DNA from: Rhodococcus rhodnii
Lineage (GTDB): Bacteria; Actinomycetota; Actinomycetes; Mycobacteriales; Pseudonocardiaceae
DNA length: 64,000 nucleotides
Assembly (NCBI GenBank): GCA_000720375.1
Contig: JOAA01000012.1
Location: 124,001 to 188,000 of the forward strand
Direction: 5' to 3'
A program made the position numbers and the translations under genes. Positions 49,275 to 58,270 of this stretch are shown here, piece after piece. The stretch's first letter is position 1. The number at the start of each line of letters is the position of its first letter. The notes beneath the pieces were generated by a model. The model searched no databases. It was not told the origin of the DNA and was given only the letters and a program-made list of their open reading frames with translations.

Positions 49275-50801
49275 GTGCTGAGCCGCGTGCGCAGCAATGC
49301 GCCGGTACTGAGCGCGGCGGCCGTCATAGCCGCGGTCGCCGCGTTGACTCCGTTGGCCTACCTGGCAATCCGGTCGTTCGAGCGTGGATACGACACGGTC
49401 TGGCAGGTGCTGTGGCGTGAGCGCACAGCCGAGTTGGCGTTACGCAGCCTCGGGCTAGCGGGCGCGGTCACGGCCGCGTGCATCGTGCTCGGCGTGTTGG
49501 GTGCGTGGCTGGTGGTCCGCAGTGATCTTCCGGCGCGGCGCGTCGCGGCGGTCTTGCTCGTGCTGCCGCTGGCGGTTCCGTCGTATGTGTCTGGTTTCAC
49601 CTGGATCGCCGACGCGCCATGGCTTTCCGGGTTCAGCGGGGCCTTCCTGGTCCTGACGCTCGTGTCCTTTCCCTACGTCCTGCTGCCGGTGGCCGCGTCG
49701 TTGCGGTCGGCCGATCCGGCGATGGAGGAAGTGGCTCGGTCGTTGGGGAAAACCCGGTGGCAGACGTTCGTTCTGGTGACACTGCGGCAGATCCGCCCAG
49801 CCGCGACAGCGGGCGGTCTGCTTGTCGCGTTGTACGCCTTGAGTGACTTCGGTGCTGTGTCGTTGATGCGGTACGAGGCGTTCACGATGGGCATCTACAC
49901 GAGTTACCGTGCGACGTTCGACCGTACGCCGGCCGCGATCCTCGGCTGCGTCCTGGTGATCTTGGCTCTGGCTCTCACGATCGGCGAGCGCAAGGCCAGG
50001 GGAGCGTGGGCGGCGCGCTCGTCCAAGAACGCGGGACGCGCTGTCACCGTTGTCCCGCTGGGCAAAGCGCGGGGTCCTGCCGTGTTCGCGGTTGTCGTGC
50101 TGGTTGTTCTGTCGTTGGGTGTCCCGGTTTTCAGCGTCGTCCGTTGGTTGATCATCGGCAGCTCGGCCGGGGTCGATATGGCCGGACTGCTCGCCGCGAC
50201 CTGGGGCACCGTCACGGTCTCCGCGCTGGGCGCGTTGTTCGCGGTGATCTTGGCGGTCCCGGTCGGGGTGTACGTGGTCCGGCACAGTGGCAGGCTCGCC
50301 AGGGGAGTGGAGCTCGCGAGTTTCGCCGGACATGCTTTGCCCGGCATCACGGTCGGGCTGGCGTTGGTGTTCTTCGCGGTGCGGTTCGTGCCGGGCCTCT
50401 ATCAGCAGACTCCGATGCTGGCGTTCGCCTATGCGGTCTTGTTCTTGCCGTTGGCGGTTTCCGCGGTACGCACGGCGGTCGCGAACGCCCCGCCGGTGCT
50501 CGAGGACGTCTCACGGTCGCTGGGTAAAGGCAGGGCCGCGACTCGAATGCTGGTCACGATTCCGCTGGCGGCGCCCGGCGTGCTGACTGGTGCCGCGCTC
50601 GTGTTCCTGACGTGTGCCAAGGAGTTGCCTGCCACGTTGATGCTCAGGCCAACTGGGACGGACACGTTGGCGACGGAGTTGTGGAGCAAGACGGACATCT
50701 CGGCGTTCGCCGCTGCGGCACCGTACGCGGCCGTTCTGCTCGTGGTGGCGGCGGGGCCCGCGTTGATCCTTGACCGGTTCCTCCACAAAGGAGGGATGTG
50801 A
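49275..50801 (+). CDS. Ferric-iron ABC transporter permease (fused, FbpB-like)
   Basis: The 508-residue protein has about 12 transmembrane segments and two copies of the permease EAA-type loop: AMEEVARSLGKTRWQTFVLV (near residue 155) and VLEDVSRSLGKGRAATRMLV (near 410). It is therefore a fused double permease like FbpB/SfuB. It begins at GTG 49275 directly after the binding-protein stop and overlaps the ATPase gene start (TGATG). No odd features. Confidence 0.92.
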   Translation: MLSRVRSNAPVLSAAAVIAAVAALTPLAYLAIRSFERGYDTVWQVLWRERTAELALRSLGLAGAVTAACIVLGVLGAWLVVRSDLPARRVAAVLLVLPLAVPSYVSGFTWIADAPWLSGFSGAFLVLTLVSFPYVLLPVAASLRSADPAMEEVARSLGKTRWQTFVLVTLRQIRPAATAGGLLVALYALSDFGAVSLMRYEAFTMGIYTSYRATFDRTPAAILGCVLVILALALTIGERKARGAWAARSSKNAGRAVTVVPLGKARGPAVFAVVVLVVLSLGVPVFSVVRWLIIGSSAGVDMAGLLAATWGTVTVSALGALFAVILAVPVGVYVVRHSGRLARGVELASFAGHALPGITVGLALVFFAVRFVPGLYQQTPMLAFAYAVLFLPLAVSAVRTAVANAPPVLEDVSRSLGKGRAATRMLVTIPLAAPGVLTGAALVFLTCAKELPATLMLRPTGTDTLATELWSKTDISAFAAAAPYAAVLLVVAAGPALILDRFLHKGGM

Positions 50802-51799
50802 TGACGGGATTGGTCGTGAAGGGATTGGTCGCCGGTTACGGGACCGATCCCGTGCTGCGCGGGCTCGATCTCGTGGTGCCCGAAGGTGCGTTGGTGGCAG
50901 TGCTCGGGCCATCCGGGTGTGGCAAAACGACCCTCCTGCGGGTTGTCGCCGGGTTGCATGCTCCTCTTGGCGGGCGGATCGAGCTCGGCGGTCGCGACCT
51001 GGCGGGTATCCCGCCGGAACGTCGCGGAATCGGTATCGTTCCCCAAGAAGGCGCGTTGTTCCCTCATTTGAACGTGACCAGAAATGTCGCGTTTGGACTG
51101 AGTCGGGACGAGCGCCGTAACGGCCGGGTCAGTGAGCTCCTCGACCTTGTCGGTCTGGCCGACTTCGGCCAGCGGATGCCCAGCGAGCTGTCGGGTGGGC
51201 AGCAGCAACGGGTCGCGTTGGCGCGTGCGCTCGCACCCAAGCCTGGCGTCATCTTGATGGACGAGCCCTTCTCCTCGCTTGACGCGGGTCTACGCGACGA
51301 GCTGCGCGGCGATGTGCGGGCCGCTCTCCGGGCAACTGGTGCGACGGCCTTGTTGGTCACGCATGACCAGGAGGAGGCGCTTGGTGTCGCGGACCTGGTC
51401 GCGGTCTTGCGGGACGGAGTGGTCGCGCAACTCGGGACACCGCAAGAGATCTACACGTCCCCGGCCGATCTCGGGGTGGCGTTGTTCGTCGGCGAGGCGG
51501 TGACGTTCCCGGCCACGGCAGCGCAGGGTTCGGTGGAGACACCGTTGGGCAGGTTCGGGGTGAAAGGCCAAGGCGAGGGCACAGTGCTCATCAGACCGGA
51601 GCAACTACGCCTGGGCGAGGGAGCCGACGCGACCGTGGTCGACGTCCGGTTCCACGGCCATGACGCGACTGTGCTGTTGCGGCTGCGCGACGGCACACAG
51701 GTGCGTTCCAGAGTGCTGGGAACGCACGTCAAACCGGGGGAGAGCACTGCGGTGACCGTACGGGGGCCGGTGCTGTTCTTCCCTGGAAATGAGCTATGA
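50801..51799 (+). CDS. Ferric-iron ABC transporter ATP-binding protein (FbpC-like)
   Basis: Start at ATG 50801 after GGAGGGATGTG (GTG 50798 is possible). The 332-residue ATPase has Walker A GPSGCGKTTLLR (near residue 38), the signature LSGGQQQRVALARAL (near 130), Walker B VILMDEPFSSLD, a switch His in LLVTHDQEEAL and a C-terminal TOBE-like domain (about 240-330). It energises the permease. Its stop overlaps the start of the adenylation-acyltransferase fusion gene by 4 nt (ATGA). Confidence 0.94.
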   Translation: MTGLVVKGLVAGYGTDPVLRGLDLVVPEGALVAVLGPSGCGKTTLLRVVAGLHAPLGGRIELGGRDLAGIPPERRGIGIVPQEGALFPHLNVTRNVAFGLSRDERRNGRVSELLDLVGLADFGQRMPSELSGGQQQRVALARALAPKPGVILMDEPFSSLDAGLRDELRGDVRAALRATGATALLVTHDQEEALGVADLVAVLRDGVVAQLGTPQEIYTSPADLGVALFVGEAVTFPATAAQGSVETPLGRFGVKGQGEGTVLIRPEQLRLGEGADATVVDVRFHGHDATVLLRLRDGTQVRSRVLGTHVKPGESTAVTVRGPVLFFPGNEL

Positions 51800-54177
51800 G
51801 CCAGACAATCGAGACCGTTGGTGCACTGTTCGACCTGCGCAGGCACGGGCATCGGCTAGCCGTCGTCACTCCGGACGGCATTGAACTGTCCTATCACGAC
51901 CTTGCCGATCGAGTGTCCGAAGTGGTCGACGAGCTCGGACCCGATCGGCGGCTTCTGCACGTGACCGCGCGCAATGACCTCGACTCACTCGTGACCTATT
52001 TGGCCGGTCTGCAAGGCGGTCACGTTGTCCTGCTCGCCGCGGATGACAGCCTGCGATCGGTGTACGACCCGGAAAAGGTGCACGACCTGCACCCGGATCT
52101 GGCACTGTTACTGTCCACATCGGGCTCGACCGGTTCACCCAAACTGGTCCGGCTTTCCGCGGCGAACCTGCGGGCGAACGCCACGAGCATCGCCCAATAC
52201 CTGGACATCCGCGACACCGACCGCGCGTCCGCGACGCTGCCGATGCACTACTGCTACGGCCTGTCGGTGATCAACAGCAACCTGCTGTCCGGCGCGGGTC
52301 TGCTGCTGAGCGACAAGTCGGTGGTGGACAAGGGCTTCTGGGACATGTTCGAACGATACGGCGGCACGAGCCTGCACGGCGTGCCGTACACGTTCGAGCT
52401 GCTGGACGAGCTCGGGTTCGACCGGATGGATCTGCCCAGCCTGCGGTACATCACGCAGGCTGGCGGCAGGCTCGCCCCGGCCGACGTCCACCGCTACGCC
52501 AGGCTCGGAGAGCAGCGCGGATGGCGATTTTTCGTCATGTACGGCCAGACCGAGGCAACAGCGCGGATGGCGTATCTGCCGCCGGAGCTGGCCGCGGACA
52601 ATCCCGCCGCGGTGGGTGTGCCTGTTCCGGGCGGATCGTTCGACATCGCCGAGGACGGCGAGCTGATTTATCGCGGCCCGAACGTAATGCTCGGATACGC
52701 TGAGAAACCGGCGGATCTGGCTTTGGGGCGAACGGTCGACGCATTGCCGACCGGTGACATCGGCCGCTGCACCGCCGCCGGACTGTACGAGATCGTCGGC
52801 CGGAAGAACCGGTTCGCCAAGATGTTCGGGCTGCGGATCGACTTGCCGAACATCGAACAGCTGCTCGCCGGCAACGGATTCCAAGCCGTGTGCGCAGATT
52901 CCGACGACTGCCTGGTCATCGCGGTACTCCACGAGGACGTTGAACGCGCACGCGAAATTGTCCACGCCCGAACAGGTCTGCCACCCAGCAGCATCTGCGT
53001 CGTGCGAGTGGAGCGGTTTCCGCGATTGGCCAACGGCAAAATGGACTATCAGGCGATTAGGCGGATGGCGCCGGATCGACCGGCCGGGGAACGGACTGTG
53101 CGCCAGGCGTTCGCCCGTGTGCTGGGGCGCCGTGAGATCGCCGATGACGCGTCCTTTGTCAGCCTTGGCGGCGATTCACTGTCGTATGTGCGAATGTCGA
53201 TCGAGTTGGAGCGGGTCCTCGGCCGGGTTCCCGTTGGCTGGCACATGATGCCGGTGGCACAACTGGAACGGTTACGGCCACGGCGCTCGGCCAGAGCGAT
53301 GGTGGAGACCGACATTGTGTTGCGTGCCATAGCGATCACGCTGATCGTCGGCACCCACATCGGCCTGTTCACGATCATGGGCGGCGCCCATCTGCTGCTG
53401 GTGATCGCGGGCTGGAGCTTCGCCAGGTTCGGCCTGTCGCACGCTCGCCCGAGCGGCGCGATTCTGCGCAGTGCGACCAGGATCGCCGTCCCGTCGATGG
53501 TCTGGCTCACCTACCGGATGTTCGTCTCGGACAATGTCACGCCGGCGAATGTGTTCCTGGTCAACAACTATCTGGACACCGGGACGTGGGCGTACTGGTT
53601 CATCGAAGTGCTGGTGCAGATCCTGCTTTTCTTCGCGATCGTTTTCGCGATCCCCGGCGTGGCGAAGTTCGAACGGCGGCACCGTTTCGGCTTCGCCTTC
53701 ACCGGATTGTGCGCTGCCGTCGGTGTCCTCGTTCTCCTGGAGTCCACCGGGGTCACTCCCGAATGGGGATTGAGCACGCACGGAGTGTTGTGGTTCTTCA
53801 TGCTCGGCTGGATGGCGCAACGGGCGACCACGGGCGCGCGGAAATGCGTCGTGCTGGGCGTGTGTCTGTTGCTGGTCCCGGATTTCCTCGGCCATCCACT
53901 CCGTGAGATCGTGGTGATGGGCGGTGTGCTCGCGCTGATGGTGGTGCCGAGGTTGGTCGTGCCGAAACCGTTGGTACGACTGGTCGGCTTGCTCGCGGGT
54001 GCGTCCCTCTACATCTACCTCACGCATTACGCGGTCTATTTGTCGCTGTTGCCGTACCTGCCGCCCTTGCCCGTTGTCGCGATCACGCTCGCGATCGGTG
54101 TCGTCGCTTGGCGTGTTGCCGAGTGGGTCCGATGTGGATGGCGCCGGTCGCATGCTTACACTGCGCTGGAGACTTAG
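51796..54177 (+). CDS. Adenylation-carrier-membrane acyltransferase fusion protein
   Basis: The 793-residue protein contains three parts. (1) An adenylation domain (about residues 1-420) with the ATP loop LLLSTSGSTGSPKLVRLS (near 105-122), MYGQTEATARM, TGDIGRC and a C-terminal NGKMDY lysine motif. (2) A carrier domain (about 425-495) with the phosphopantetheine Ser461 in VSLGGDSLSYVRM. (3) A membrane domain of about 10 helices (505-785) resembling acyltransferase-3 proteins. It should activate an amino or carboxylic acid, load it on its carrier, and transfer it at or across the membrane, in the manner of DltA-DltC-DltB in one chain (inference). It is coupled by ATGA to an iron transporter operon. 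Confidence 0.85.
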   Translation: MSQTIETVGALFDLRRHGHRLAVVTPDGIELSYHDLADRVSEVVDELGPDRRLLHVTARNDLDSLVTYLAGLQGGHVVLLAADDSLRSVYDPEKVHDLHPDLALLLSTSGSTGSPKLVRLSAANLRANATSIAQYLDIRDTDRASATLPMHYCYGLSVINSNLLSGAGLLLSDKSVVDKGFWDMFERYGGTSLHGVPYTFELLDELGFDRMDLPSLRYITQAGGRLAPADVHRYARLGEQRGWRFFVMYGQTEATARMAYLPPELAADNPAAVGVPVPGGSFDIAEDGELIYRGPNVMLGYAEKPADLALGRTVDALPTGDIGRCTAAGLYEIVGRKNRFAKMFGLRIDLPNIEQLLAGNGFQAVCADSDDCLVIAVLHEDVERAREIVHARTGLPPSSICVVRVERFPRLANGKMDYQAIRRMAPDRPAGERTVRQAFARVLGRREIADDASFVSLGGDSLSYVRMSIELERVLGRVPVGWHMMPVAQLERLRPRRSARAMVETDIVLRAIAITLIVGTHIGLFTIMGGAHLLLVIAGWSFARFGLSHARPSGAILRSATRIAVPSMVWLTYRMFVSDNVTPANVFLVNNYLDTGTWAYWFIEVLVQILLFFAIVFAIPGVAKFERRHRFGFAFTGLCAAVGVLVLLESTGVTPEWGLSTHGVLWFFMLGWMAQRATTGARKCVVLGVCLLLVPDFLGHPLREIVVMGGVLALMVVPRLVVPKPLVRLVGLLAGASLYIYLTHYAVYLSLLPYLPPLPVVAITLAIGVVAWRVAEWVRCGWRRSHAYTALET

Positions 54178-54192
54178 GCTTGGCTTTCCTAA
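54174..54192 (+). promoter_or_regulatory. Iron box (DmdR/IdeR-type) upstream of fecCD-like operon
   Basis: TTAGGCTTGGCTTTCCTAA matches TTAGGTTAGGCTAACCTAA at 15 of 19 positions, and its arms TTAGG/CCTAA are perfect. It overlaps the last codon and stop of the adenylation fusion gene and lies 17 bp before the permease start, giving the second transport operon its own iron control. Confidence 0.85.
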
Positions 54193-54208
54193 TTGCAGTG
54201 AGGTGGCG

Positions 54209-55207
54209 GTGGGCGGACGGCGGCGTTCGCTGGTGCTTGTCGGCGCCGGCGTGCTGGCGATTCTGGCGGTTCTCGCCAGCCTCGCCGTCGGCAACCTCGG
54301 TATCCCGCTCGGCGAGGTGTGGCGGGCGCTGGTCAGCCCGGACGACTCGGCGAGCAGCCTGATCGTCCAGACCCAGCGGATCCCGCGGACCGTGCTCGGG
54401 GTGGCGGCCGGGGCGGCACTGGCGGTCGCCGGCGTGCTGATGCAGAGCCTGACCCGCAACCCGCTGGCCGAGCCGCGGATCATGGGCGTGAGCTCGGGGG
54501 CGTCGCTCGGTGTTGTCATCGCGATCTTCGTGTTCGGGGTCGAGACGCTGCCCGGATATGTCTGGTTCGGCATCCTCGGGGCGCTGGCCGCGGGCTTGCT
54601 CGTGTACGGCCTGGCCGCCAGGACCCGCAGTGGATCAAGCCCGGTCACGCTCGCTCTGGTCGGCGCCGCGCTGGACGCGTCGTTCGGTGCGGTTGTGATC
54701 GCGGTGCTCACGTTGGACGCGCAGACGTTCGAGCAGTACCGCTACTGGGTGATCGGGTCGTTGACCGGGCGGCCCGCGGATGTCTCGTTCACCGTGCTGC
54801 CGTTCATCCTGGTCGGGCTGCTGCTCGCGATGATCTCGGCACGTGGCCTGGACGCGCTCGCGCTGGGCGAGGACGTGGCCGTTGGTCTCGGTAGCCGGAT
54901 CGCTATGACTCGTTTTTCGGCGGCGGCGGGATCGGTGCTGCTCACGGGCGCGGCGGTGGCGGCAGCGGGTCCGATCGGGTTCGTGGGACTGGCCGTGCCG
55001 CATTTCGCCCGTGCGCTGGTCGGCAGCGATCACCGGTGGCTGCTGGCGGTGAGTGTGCCGCTGGGCGTGGTGTTCCTGCTGGGCGCGGACGTGATCGGCC
55101 GCGTGATCCTGTTGCCGGACGAGATCCGGGCGGGCGTGATCACGGCTGTGCTCGGTGCGCCGTTCCTGCTGTTCTTGGTCCGTCGGCCCCGGTTGGTGAC
55201 AGCATGA
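54209..55207 (+). CDS. FecCD-type iron-siderophore ABC permease
   Basis: Start at GTG 54209 (VGGRRRSLVLVGAGVL) after AGTGAGG; the longer frame would run through the iron box. The 332-residue, roughly nine-helix protein has FecCD hallmarks: RIPRTVLGVAAGAALAVAGV, SLTRNPLAEPRIMGVSSGA and GPIGFVGLAVPHFARALVG. It forms the membrane channel with the next gene's product. Its stop overlaps that gene's start (ATGA). Confidence 0.93.
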   Translation: MGGRRRSLVLVGAGVLAILAVLASLAVGNLGIPLGEVWRALVSPDDSASSLIVQTQRIPRTVLGVAAGAALAVAGVLMQSLTRNPLAEPRIMGVSSGASLGVVIAIFVFGVETLPGYVWFGILGALAAGLLVYGLAARTRSGSSPVTLALVGAALDASFGAVVIAVLTLDAQTFEQYRYWVIGSLTGRPADVSFTVLPFILVGLLLAMISARGLDALALGEDVAVGLGSRIAMTRFSAAAGSVLLTGAAVAAAGPIGFVGLAVPHFARALVGSDHRWLLAVSVPLGVVFLLGADVIGRVILLPDEIRAGVITAVLGAPFLLFLVRRPRLVTA

Positions 55208-56208
55208 CGCGGCTGGTTGTCCGGCCCGCCGCGGCCGTGTCGTTCACGCTGCACCGGCGCGGCATCGTCACAGGTGTCGGGCTGATCGTCGCGCTCGTCC
55301 TCGCTGTGGTCGCCTCGCTGAGCATCGGTTCGACCTTCGTCGAGCCCGGCGACGTGCTGCGGGCGGTGTTCGACATCCCGACGTGGGCCGAGAAGGTCGT
55401 CGAGCTGCGTACGCCCCGGATCGTGCTCGCGATGGTCATCGGGGCGGCGTTGGGCCTGGCCGGGGCGTTGTTGCAGGGCGTCAGCCGTAACCCGCTGGCC
55501 AGCCCGGACGTCATCGGCATCTCGCAGGGCGCGGGCTTGGCCGCGACGATCGTGATCGTGGCGGGCGCGCCGATCGCCGTACTTCCGCCGCTCGCCCTGC
55601 TCGGCGGTCTCGGCGCCGCCGCGGTCGTCCTGCTGTTCGGGTCCGTGCGGGCGAATCGCTTTGTGCTGGCGGGAATCGCGGTCGCGGTGGCGCTGAAGGC
55701 GTTGACCGAGATCGTGATCGTCGGTGCGGCTCCGGTCGACGGGCAACGCGCGCAGGTCTGGCTCGTCGGGACACTCGCGGGTTGGGGTTACGACGAGGCA
55801 TTGGTCGTCGCCATCGTGATCGCCGTGCTGACGCCCGTGTTGTTCTGGGCTGGCCGCGCGCTGGACACGTCAGCCCTGTCCGACGACGTGGCGCGGGCGA
55901 TCGGCGTCCGAGTGGGCCCGCGTCGACTCGTGATGGCGTTGTCCGGCGTCATCCTTGCGGCCTTCGCGACATCCCAGGTCGGGTCCGTGGACTTCGTGGC
56001 ACTCGCCGCGCCTCAGATCGCACGCTCGCTCGCCAAGGCAGAACGGCCACCGTTGTTCTGTGCCGCGCTGACCGGCGCGTTGCTGACGGTCGTCGCCGAC
56101 ACCGCCGCACGGACCGTCTTTGCTCCCACCCAACTTCCAGTCGGTGTGCTGACCGCCGCGTTCGGCGGCGTGTACCTGGTCTGGTTGCTAGTGCGCCGCA
56201 AGCGCTGA
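55204..56208 (+). CDS. FecCD-type iron-siderophore ABC permease, second subunit
   Basis: The 334-residue membrane protein has the parallel motifs RTPRIVLAMVIGAALGLAGA, GVSRNPLASPDVIGISQGA and a GSVDFVALAAPQIARSLA loop. The second permease subunit pairs with the upstream one, as FhuB/FepD-FepG-type heterodimers do. No ATPase gene is in this operon, so the ATPase must come from elsewhere in the genome, or conceivably be shared. Confidence 0.93.
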   Translation: MTRLVVRPAAAVSFTLHRRGIVTGVGLIVALVLAVVASLSIGSTFVEPGDVLRAVFDIPTWAEKVVELRTPRIVLAMVIGAALGLAGALLQGVSRNPLASPDVIGISQGAGLAATIVIVAGAPIAVLPPLALLGGLGAAAVVLLFGSVRANRFVLAGIAVAVALKALTEIVIVGAAPVDGQRAQVWLVGTLAGWGYDEALVVAIVIAVLTPVLFWAGRALDTSALSDDVARAIGVRVGPRRLVMALSGVILAAFATSQVGSVDFVALAAPQIARSLAKAERPPLFCAALTGALLTVVADTAARTVFAPTQLPVGVLTAAFGGVYLVWLLVRRKR

Positions 56209-56223
56209 AGGAAAGGAAAACCC

Positions 56224-57150
56224 ATGCGGAAGATCGCGACGCTGCTCGCTGCCGCGCTCGTGCTGAGCGCGTGCGGGACGGGCACCACCCCGCCTGGCGG
56301 CGCACCCGCTCCCGAGTCCGGCCAGACCCGGACGATCAAGCACGCCATGGGCGAGACCCAGGTGCCCGCGTCGCCGCAGCGCGTGATCGTGCTGGACACC
56401 GACAAGCTGGACTCGATGTTCAGCCTCGGCATGACGCCGGTCGGCACCGCGATGGCCTCGCAGAGCACCAAGATCCCGAAGTACCTCGGCGAGGGGTTCC
56501 AGGCGGTCAAGCCGGTCGGCACCCTGCAGGAGCCGGACCTCGACGCGATCAGGGCACTCAAGCCGGACCTGATCCTCGGCTCGAAGTTCCGCCAGGAGAA
56601 GTTCTACGACGAGCTGAGCACGATCGCTCCCACGGTGTTCACCGAGAAGGTCGGCATCACCTGGAAGGAGAACTTCCTGCTCGACGCGGACGCGTTGAAC
56701 AAGAAGGCGGAGGCACAGGCACTGCTGGACAAGTACACCCAGCGTGCGACCGGGCTGAAGCGGACTTCGCAGAAGGCGTCGATCGTCCGCTTCATGCCCG
56801 ACGAGATCCGCGTGTACGGGCCGGAGTCGTTCTCCGGGATCGTGCTGAAGGACGCCGGAGTGCCCAGGCCCGCCCGTCAGGAACTCGCCGACAAGTCGGA
56901 CAAGCGCTTCGACAAGGTCTCGCCGGAGCGCGTCCAGGAGGTCGACGGGGACGTCATCTTCGTCTCGGCCTACGGCGAAAAGGCCGCGCAGAAGCAGGCC
57001 GAGACCACCGCCGGTCCGTTGTGGAACAAGCTGACCGCGGTCGCGGCCGGCCGCGTGTACGTCGTGGACGACGAGATCTGGATGACCGGCATCGGCGTGA
57101 CCTCGGCCAACAAGATCCTCGACGACCTGGAAAAGCACCTCACCGCCTGA
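56224..57150 (+). CDS. Iron-siderophore-binding lipoprotein (FecB/FepB-like)
   Basis: The ATG follows GAAGGAAAG by 8 nt. The 308-residue protein has a lipobox (LVLSACGTG, Cys16) and a type III periplasmic binding fold: PQRVIVLDTDKLDSMFSLGM, LDAIRALKPDLILGSK and a C-terminal WNKLTAVAAGRVYVVDDEIW. It captures a ferric siderophore outside the membrane for the FecCD permeases. It is the last gene of the operon, with a strong hairpin 45 bp beyond. Confidence 0.93.
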   Translation: MRKIATLLAAALVLSACGTGTTPPGGAPAPESGQTRTIKHAMGETQVPASPQRVIVLDTDKLDSMFSLGMTPVGTAMASQSTKIPKYLGEGFQAVKPVGTLQEPDLDAIRALKPDLILGSKFRQEKFYDELSTIAPTVFTEKVGITWKENFLLDADALNKKAEAQALLDKYTQRATGLKRTSQKASIVRFMPDEIRVYGPESFSGIVLKDAGVPRPARQELADKSDKRFDKVSPERVQEVDGDVIFVSAYGEKAAQKQAETTAGPLWNKLTAVAAGRVYVVDDEIWMTGIGVTSANKILDDLEKHLTA

Positions 57151-57161
57151 CCCCCTTCGCC

Positions 57162-57295
57162 GTGTCCACCACTCCGGCACACCGAAATACACATTCCGGC
57201 ACAGTGAAATGCCCGACGGCGGGCATTTCACTGTGCCGGAGCGGGCATTTCATGGTGCTTGAGTGGTGGACACACGGTGCTGGAAAGGTGGACAC
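57162..57295. repeat. Modular intergenic repeat, copy 2
   Basis: GTGTCCACCACT (57162-57173) is mirrored perfectly by AGTGGTGGACAC (57262-57273), and a further GGTGGACAC follows at 57287-57295 after 13 nt. The inside holds TTCCGGCAC-type units, ATTTCATGGTGCT and a large hairpin (57196-57239). It has the same frame as the copy at 5406-5549. Confidence 0.88.
57196..57239. terminator. 20-bp perfect-stem hairpin terminator
   Basis: Arms 57196-57215 (CCGGCACAGTGAAATGCCCG) and 57220-57239 are fully complementary with a 4-nt ACGG loop. It lies between the end of the FecB-like gene and the end of the convergent ADP-ribosylglycohydrolase gene, and is contained in repeat copy 2. Copy 1 has no equivalent stem. 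Confidence 0.85.
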
Positions 57296-57300
57296 GGCTG

Positions 57301-58137
57301 TTAGGGGAGGGGTTCGGCGGCTTGCCACCACTCTGCTGGCACGGCGTCGAGGCCGGTGCGGGGCGCGATGATGCCGGCGACCATCGCGCAGTTCGTGTCC
57401 GTGTCGCCGCCTGCGATGACCGTGTCCCACAATGCTTCGACGAGGTCGTCGAGGCGCCTTGCCGCGCTCCACACCACGAATGGCACGGTGTCGGGCGCGG
57501 ACAGCTTGCTGCCGTTGCCAAGCGTGCCCGCCGCGTTGCGTGGGTCCACGTTGAACGCGATTCGCTGAGCCCGCCGCAGGCCCTCGCGGACCAGACCGTC
57601 CGGTACACGGGAGATCACTTCATCGAGCAGGTCCGAGCCAGCTATCCCGCTGACTGACAACGCTGTCGCCACCGCGACGGCGACGGCCCCGGCCGCTGCC
57701 TCGGGGTGCGCGTGCGTCACGACCGCGGACTTGATCGCCTGCTCAGCGACCTGATCCAGCGGGAAATACGCACCGACGGGCGCGACTCGCATCGCCGCGC
57801 CATTGCCCCACGAGCCCAGGCCGCCGAACTGGCGGGCCGCGACGTCACGCCATGGTTCGCCGTTGTGGATCGCCTGGAGGACGTCGTGCATCGCGGCCCC
57901 GTAGTTCCGGTGTGGATCACGGGTGTACTCGGCCGCGAACTCCTGCGCCAAGGCGTCCTGGTCGATCTCGCCGTAGCGCTTGAGCACCCGAAATACGCCC
58001 AGGGCCATCGCGGTGTCGTCCGTCCAATGCCATGGGCCTGGTGCGAGTTCGCGCGGTGCACGCGTGCTGCGGAACCACGTCTCGCCGAACGCGTCGCCCA
58101 ACGCCAAACCTCGCAACGAGACCTCAGCACCATCCAT
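57301..58137 (-). CDS. ADP-ribosylglycohydrolase family protein
   Basis: Start at ATG 58137 (MDGAEVSLRGLALGDAFGET); the frame runs back 19 codons. The 278-residue protein has both metal-site motifs: WTDDTAMALGVF near residue 40 and GGDTDTNCAMVAGI near 245, plus FGGLGSWGNGAAMR. It should cleave ADP-ribose from protein arginine or from small molecules (DraG-like) with two Mg ions. No toxin or ADP-ribosyltransferase gene is adjacent. Confidence 0.92.
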   Translation of the reverse strand: MDGAEVSLRGLALGDAFGETWFRSTRAPRELAPGPWHWTDDTAMALGVFRVLKRYGEIDQDALAQEFAAEYTRDPHRNYGAAMHDVLQAIHNGEPWRDVAARQFGGLGSWGNGAAMRVAPVGAYFPLDQVAEQAIKSAVVTHAHPEAAAGAVAVAVATALSVSGIAGSDLLDEVISRVPDGLVREGLRRAQRIAFNVDPRNAAGTLGNGSKLSAPDTVPFVVWSAARRLDDLVEALWDTVIAGGDTDTNCAMVAGIIAPRTGLDAVPAEWWQAAEPLP

Positions 58138-58270
58138 GCACACGATCGTGCCAGGCAACCTTCGGCGGGTTCCGCCGACGCCGAACAGGGCCATAACATC
58201 GGGCTATGGCGCCGGCATGAACCCCAGGCGCCACGGTTACTCCCAACCCCTGCAAAGCGAGGAGTAAATC

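Noticed and set aside
53272..54711. 479-codon minus-strand ORF spanning the acyltransferase and permease genes
   Set aside because: Composition typical of the complement of membrane helices; it crosses an iron box and two real genes.
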